64,000 bases of DNA, taken from positions 2,728,001 to 2,792,000 of the forward strand of contig CM082594.2 in NCBI GenBank assembly GCA_040954595.2, given 5' to 3'. The notes below the pieces were generated by a model. That model was not told the origin of the DNA. It saw only the letters and a program-made list of their open reading frames with translations, and searched no databases. A program made the position numbers and the translations under genes. Positions within the stretch are counted from its first letter, which is position 1; each line of letters begins with the position of its first letter. The DNA comes from Balanoglossus misakiensis. Taxonomy: Eukaryota > Hemichordata. This document shows positions 58,372 through 64,000 of this stretch, one piece after another.

Positions 58372-61300
58372 TTCTACACCGTCATCCATGGGGGTCAACC
58401 AAATCTTAACTTTTGCCTCATGTTACCTTTGAATTTGCTTGGCAGCACACAGATCCAGATTGCCAGATGCTTGTTATGATCAGGGAGAAACAGCTGTCTT
58501 CTGTGAATATGAAAAATATGCCAATAAGTATTTCTGTGTCAAACAGCACAAAAGTAAAACATATCTCCTGTCTTCATGGACAATACAATACATCACATGC
58601 TGCCATCCACAATGAGCAGTGTTTGATGCTATCCATGGAGTCTACTGAATCTTGAGAAGACAAAAATTTTACCTTTGAACTCTGCTTGGCTGTTTAAGGC
58701 AGGTATGCATACAGATCGCACTTGGTAAATGTTGATCATCAGAGAGAAACTATTATCTGCAAAATATATAAAATATGCCAATAAGTATTTTTCTGTCAAA
58801 CAAAACGACAGTAAAATGTATCTAAGGACAGATAATTTCCGGTCCTCATGAGTAATACAATGCCATAACATTGTGCGTGAACATGTGGACAAATCTCGGC
58901 CTTTTGTGACATTGAGATCTTCAATGCAGTTTATGAATGTAGTGTACTTCAAAGGCTGGTCATTAATTTGCATACTCACACCACAGGAATCATGTCACCT
59001 GGTAACCAGCTTGGCGTCTGGACAGGAGGATATTTTGCATCATTAAAATCTGAAACTGATGAGAAAAATTGTGTAAATAGACAATTATAACTGACTGCAC
59101 AGGACTGCAACTTGGCTGCTTTTTTATTGTTTTAAGTGACAACAATTCAGGAGTTTACATTCTGTCCACAATTAAAAACTGTCCGATTTTGCCAGGTGTC
59201 CGTAATGACAGGTTTCACTGTATATTTCAACAAGTCTGGAGAAAAGCTAACATTACAATCTTAGTATAGCGCTAAGGACACTGTTGTCCCATCGGGGGAT
59301 TACACGGAAATAGGCAAATGCCCTAAATTCAAATTTTAAAGCAATCTGGTTTTCAAATTTTTGATGTGGATGGACATACATACAAACTGACACGCACGTA
59401 CATCAAAGTACATAGTACTTGTGGTCAGAAAAGAATCTGACTTATGGCTCAGCACTGAAATTTTTTGTTTTAAAGATGGCTGCCTGGTGGCCATTCTGAT
59501 CAAACCGCAAACAAAATTTGATGTGCGTACGTACATCACGGTACATTGTCTTTGTACCAAATGTTAATGAAATTGCAGTCAAGTCATATCAGAAAAATTG
59601 TACCATACGCCCTATTGCAGTTTGCAGTTTAAATTGTTACCTTTGAAATCTGCTTGCTCTTCAGGCATCTACAGATCTATATGCAGGTTAGCTGATGTTG
59701 ATCATCGCAGAGAAACTGTTATCTACAAAAATGAAAAATAGATCAATACGTAATTTTGTGTCAAACAGCACAGTGGACAATAAAATACATCCAAAATGAG
59801 CAATTAATTTCTATACCGTCATCCATTGGGTCTACCGGTACTGAATCTTGACTTTTACCTTACATGTGTATGTTACCATTGAATCTGCTTGGCTGCACAC
59901 AGATCTAGATTGCCAGATGCTTGTTATGATCAGGGAGAAACAGCTGTCCTCTGCGAATATGAAAAACATGCCAATAAGTATTTCTGGGTCAAACAGTAGA
60001 AAAGTCAAACATATCTCCTGGACAATACAACACGTCACACGCTGCCGTCCACAATGAGCAGTGTATTCTGTCATCTATGGGGTCTACTGAATTTTGAGAA
60101 GACAAAAATTTTACCTTTGAACTCTGCTTGGCTGCTTAAGGCAGGTATGCATACAGATCTCAGTTGGTAAATGTTGATCATCAGAGAGAACCTCTTATCT
60201 GCAAAAATTAAAAATAGATCAGTACGTAATTTTGTGTCAAACTGCACAATGGTAAAATCTATCTACGGATAGATTATTTCCTGTCTTTATGGGCAATGCA
60301 AGACATCATTCTGTTGTGCGTGAACATATGGACAAATCTCAGCCTTTCATTGCAGTTTATGAATGTAGGGTTCTTCAATGGCTCGTCATTAATTTGCATA
60401 CTCACACCACAGGAATCATGTTACCTGGTAACCAGTTTGGCGTCTGGACAGGAGGATATTTTGCATCATTAAAATCTGAAACTGATGAGAAAAATTGTGT
60501 GAATAAACAATTATAACTGACTGCACAGGACTGCAACTTGGCTGTTTTTTTATTGTTTTAAGTGACAACAATTCAGGAGTTTACATTCTGTCCACAATTA
60601 AAAACTGTCCGATTTTGCCAGGTGTCCGTAATGACAGGTTTCACTGTATATTTCAACAAGTCTGAAGAAAAGCTAACAATCTTGAGTTTCAACTCTTTTC
60701 AAAGCATAGGGCTAAGGACACTATTGTCCCATCAGGGGATTACATAGAAATAGGGGGAAACCAATCACATATGGCCTAAATTAAAATTTCAAAGCAATCT
60801 GGTTTTCAAATTTTTGATGTGGACGGACATACATACATACAAACTGACATGCACGTACATCAAAGTACATCATGCTTGTGGTCAGAAAAGAATCGGTTGA
60901 AACATGTCTGACTTATGGCTCAGCAATTAAATTTCTTGTTAAAAATATGGCTGCCTGTTGGCCATTCTCATCAAACGGCAAACAAAATTTGATGTGCGTA
61001 CGTACATCACGGTACATTGTCTTTGTACCAAATGTTAATGAAATTGCAGTCAAGTCATATCAGAAAAATTGTACCATACCGGTACGTATGCACTATTGCA
61101 GTTTGCAGTTTACGTTGTTACCTTTGAAATCTGCTTGCTCTTCAGGCATCTACAGATCTATATGTAGTTTGACTGTTGTTGATCATCAGAGAGAAACTGT
61201 TATCTGTAAAAAATGAAAACAATAGATCAATACGTAATTTTGTGTCAAACAGCACAATTGTAAAATCTAGCAGATGACTTCTGTCTTCATGGACAATAAA

Positions 61301-61629
61301 ATACATCCCAAAATGAGCAATTAATTTCTATACCGTCATCCATGGGGGTCAAGCAAATCTTGACTTTTACCTTTGGATCTTCTTGCTCCTCATGCAGGCA
61401 TCTACTGATCTATATGTTTGGCTGTTGTTGATCATCAGAGAGAAATTCCTATCTGCAAAAATGAAAAATAGATCAATACGCAATTTTGTGTCAAACAGCA
61501 CAATGTTAAAATGTAGAAGATGACTCCTGTCTTCATGGCCAATACAATACGTACATCCCAAAATGTGCGATTAATTTCTATACCGTCATTCATGGGGTCA
61601 ACCAAATCTTGACTTTTACCTTCTGTTAA

Positions 61630-62232
61630 AGCCCCAGTATTTCTCGTGTGCATCCATTTTTCATCATCGAAAAAAGCCCGTTTTTCCAGTACATCCATCA
61701 TGGAATACTATATAATGAAGATGTAAGAAAGGTTTGGGCAATTGTAGCTACATGCAAGCCGAAAATATCGCCCGTAACACTTGAAATGATGCGCGGGTTT
61801 GTTTACAACGGAAATGTTGTACATGTCGATCAGCAAACGTGCCACTTTGACATTTTGATGGTCAGACCATTTTCGGATTTGATCTGGTTCCATCGACTGA
61901 TTTCTCCCATAAAGTTATCTTCCCAAAATTTCGCCGAATTAGTGCGCATTTCTTCGCTGAGTCGCTTGATTTGGGGCGACCAAACCTCTTCCGCATAGAT
62001 TCACATTTGAGTGCGCATGCGCACTAGTCACGTGTGTCAACATTAGCCTGACTCACGTGACTTTCTGTCCGGACAGAAAGTCATTCTTCACTCGTTATAT
62101 TGTAAATTGTATGAGTTTATCAGCAGAGCTGGGGATGATGACTGTTCGATTCAGTATCAATTATCATCTACTTTTAGAAATTATAGATGCCGTTTCAAAC
62201 AAAATTTTGCCCCTACGAGAAATACTGTGGCT
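61630..62232. mobile_element. 603-bp non-autonomous element, TTAA duplication
   Basis: Terminal inverted repeats AGCCCCAGTATTTCTCG / CGAGAAATACTGTGGCT (one mismatch) with exact TTAA flanks at 61626-61629 and 62233-62236. It interrupts the text that is continuous before A subunits at 58402-58430 and 59850-59878, so empty sites exist in the same array. It contains GACTTTCTGTCCGGACAGAA and a fully open but unrecognised 116-codon plus frame (61648-61998). The TTAA target suggests piggyBac-type mobilisation. Confidence 0.88.
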
Positions 62233-63457
62233 TTAATACCTTTGAATCTGCTTGGCAGCACACAGATCCAGATTGCCAGACGCTTGTTATGATCAGGGAG
62301 CAGCTGTCTTCTGTGAATATGAAAAATATGCCAATAAGTATTTCTGTGTCAAAAAGCACAAAAGTTAAATATATCTCCTGTCTTCATGGATAATACAACA
62401 CGTCACACGCTGCCGTCCACAATGAGCAGTGTATTCTGTCATCTATGGGGTCTACTGAATCTTGAGAAGACACTTGTTACCTTTAACTCTGCTAAGCTGC
62501 TTAAGGCAGGCATGCATACAGATCTCAGTTGGTAAATGTTGATCATCAGAGAGAAACTGTTATCTGCAAAATATGTAAAATATGACTAAGTATTTTTCGG
62601 TCAAACAAAACGACAGTAAAATCTATCTTCGGACAGATAATTTCCTGTCTTCATGAGCAATGCAAGACATCATTCTGTTGTGCGTGAACATATGGACAAA
62701 TCTCGGCCTTTTGTGACATTGAGATCTTCATTGCGGTTTATGAATGTAGTGTTCTTCAATGGTTGGTCATTAATTTGCATACTCACACCACAGGAATCAT
62801 GTCACCTGGTAACCAGTTTGACGTCTGGACAGGAGGATATTTGCATCATTAAAGTCTGAAACTAATGAGAAAAAAATGAGTAATTAGACAATTATAAATG
62901 ACTGCTAGAGAATGCAACTTGTTTGCTTTTTTATTGTTTTAAGTGACAACAATTCAGGAGTTTACATTCTGTCCACAATGAAAAACTGTCCGATTTTGCC
63001 AGGTGTCCGTAATGACAGGTTTCACTGTATATTTCAACAAGTCAGGAGAAAAGCTAACAATCTTGAGTTTCAACTCTTTTCAAAGCATAAGCGCTACACT
63101 GTTGTCCCATCAGGGGATTACACGGAAATAGGCAAAACCAATTACATATAACCTAAATTCAAATTTCAAAGCAATCTGGTTTTCAAACTTTTGATGTGTA
63201 CGGACATAACAAACAAACTGACATGCATGTACATCAAAGTACATAATGCTTGTGGTCAGAAAAGAATTGGTTGAAACATGTCAGACTTTAAGGCTCTTGA
63301 TTTAAAGATGGCTGCCTTGTGGCCATTCTGATCAAACCGCAAACAAAATTAGATGTGCGTATGTACATCACAGTACACTGTCTACTTACCAAATGTTAAT
63401 GAAATTGCAGTCAAGTCATATAAGAAAAATTGTACCATACGCCCTATTGCTGTTTAA

Positions 63458-63896
63458 ACCCCGGTGCGGGGTATAAAAGACCCCCCAAATCAGTGGCGAA
63501 TCTTAATGCCGTTTGACTGACAACAGACAACACCAACGATCTTGGCTCTATGAAAATCGGCCCAAACAGGTCCAAGCATAAATAATTACACCACACAACG
63601 ACAGTAGTTGGCTTTATAAACACACACAACATAAAGTTATCGACGAAAAAGTACACGAGCTTTTGAAACAACGATGATTTTGGGAGAAATCTGGTTTCAG
63701 TGCTTTTCAGAAGCGTCCCTGGGAAACAATAACCACGCCATCAAACAGTTGTCAATCGCGTGGAAGTGTAAAGTGTTCAATTATTTTCTGTGTACATGAG
63801 AGCAATTACACAGTCATTATGCACGACGACCACTCCCAAATAAACAACTATACAAACACACATTAATCCGAACCCCGGTACTTTCCGCACCGGGGT
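63458..63896. mobile_element. 439-bp element inserted in the tandem array
   Basis: Ends ACCCCGGTGCGG / CCGCACCGGGGT (12-bp perfect). The paralogous site in unit 2 (about 59610-59630, GCAGTTTAAATTGTTACC) and in unit 3 is uninterrupted, and here the same text is split as GCTGTTTAA...GTAAATTGTTACC. A 3-4 bp TAA-type duplication is likely, with one mismatch. No coding capacity. Confidence 0.85.
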
Positions 63897-64000
63897 GTAA
63901 ATTGTTACCTTTGAAATCTGCTTGCTCTTCAGGCATCTACGGATCTATATGCAGGTTAGCTGATGTTGATCATCACAGAGAAACTGTTATCTACAAAAAT

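Larger units (their letters stand above)
58200..64000. repeat. Higher-order tandem repeat with three ~240-bp subunit types (C-A-B)
   Basis: Four higher-order units start at the landmark GTAATGACAGGTTTCACTGT (58219, 59209, 60629, 63009). Each carries subunits starting ACCTTTGAA..CTGCTTG in the order C, A, B: C at 59638, 61119, 61369 and 63907; A at 58427, 59874 and 62238; B at 58671, 60113 and 62480. They are followed by a CGTGAACATATGGACAAATC block. Unit 1 lacks C and has a MITE family 1 fragment there, unit 3 has two C subunits, and units 3 and 4 are interrupted by insertions. The array runs off the window. On the minus strand each subunit carries an AG...GTAA-bounded module of 71-84 bp. Confidence 0.85.

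Noticed and set aside
1-64000. CRISPR array, rRNA or tRNA genes, bacterial operons
   Set aside because: None seen. The tandem repeats here are minisatellites and higher-order repeats in a eukaryotic genome, and no tRNA cloverleaf or rRNA-like stretch was recognised by eye.

Overview
The window is animal nuclear DNA. Genes are split by GT-AG introns, exons are sparse, the sequence is AT-rich, and the non-genic part is crowded with short palindromic transposons, microsatellites and poly(C)/poly(G) runs. The recognisable genes are bilaterian (VPS13A/C-type, CEP78, NATD1, CPEB1 and C2H2 zinc-finger genes). Their intron-exon structure is vertebrate-like but compact, which points to an invertebrate deuterostome such as a hemichordate or amphioxus. 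The species cannot be fixed from this sequence alone.

Layout. 1-5.76 kb: first coding exon and part of intron 1 of a VPS13A/C-type lipid-transfer gene (minus strand). 5.76-10.0 kb: intergenic DNA with palindromic MITEs. 10.0-18.7 kb: complete CEP78 (minus, 10 coding exons plus a 5' non-coding exon). 18.7-18.9 kb: short shared promoter. 18.9-20.4 kb: complete NATD1 (plus, 3 exons, 113 aa). 20.5-30.4 kb: complete CPEB1 (minus, 9 coding exons, 540 aa), tail-to-tail with NATD1. 30.4-35.1 kb: repeat-rich DNA with two unassigned candidate exons. 35.1-43.5 kb: direct tandem duplication of a ~4.2 kb block, each copy carrying a three-exon C2H2 zinc-finger gene (minus) whose finger arrays have diverged and whose 3' ends have decayed differently. 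43.5-64 kb: no confident host gene. It holds nested inverted-repeat elements, a retrotransposon gag remnant, several MITEs with identifiable target-site duplications, a ~19.5-copy 90-bp minisatellite open in three frames, and a higher-order tandem repeat (58.2-64 kb) whose ~240-bp subunits each carry a splice-site-bounded module on the minus strand.

Biology. VPS13 acts at membrane contact sites, CEP78 at the mature centriole and cilium base, CPEB1 in translational control of mRNAs with cytoplasmic polyadenylation elements, and NATD1 is a small GNAT-fold protein. They do not form a pathway. Their adjacency looks like ancient linkage: VPS13A and CEP78 both lie at human 9q21.2. The most unusual items are the divergence of the two zinc-finger paralogues, the tandem exon-like array at the right edge, and several elements for which an empty or paralogous site is present in the same window.
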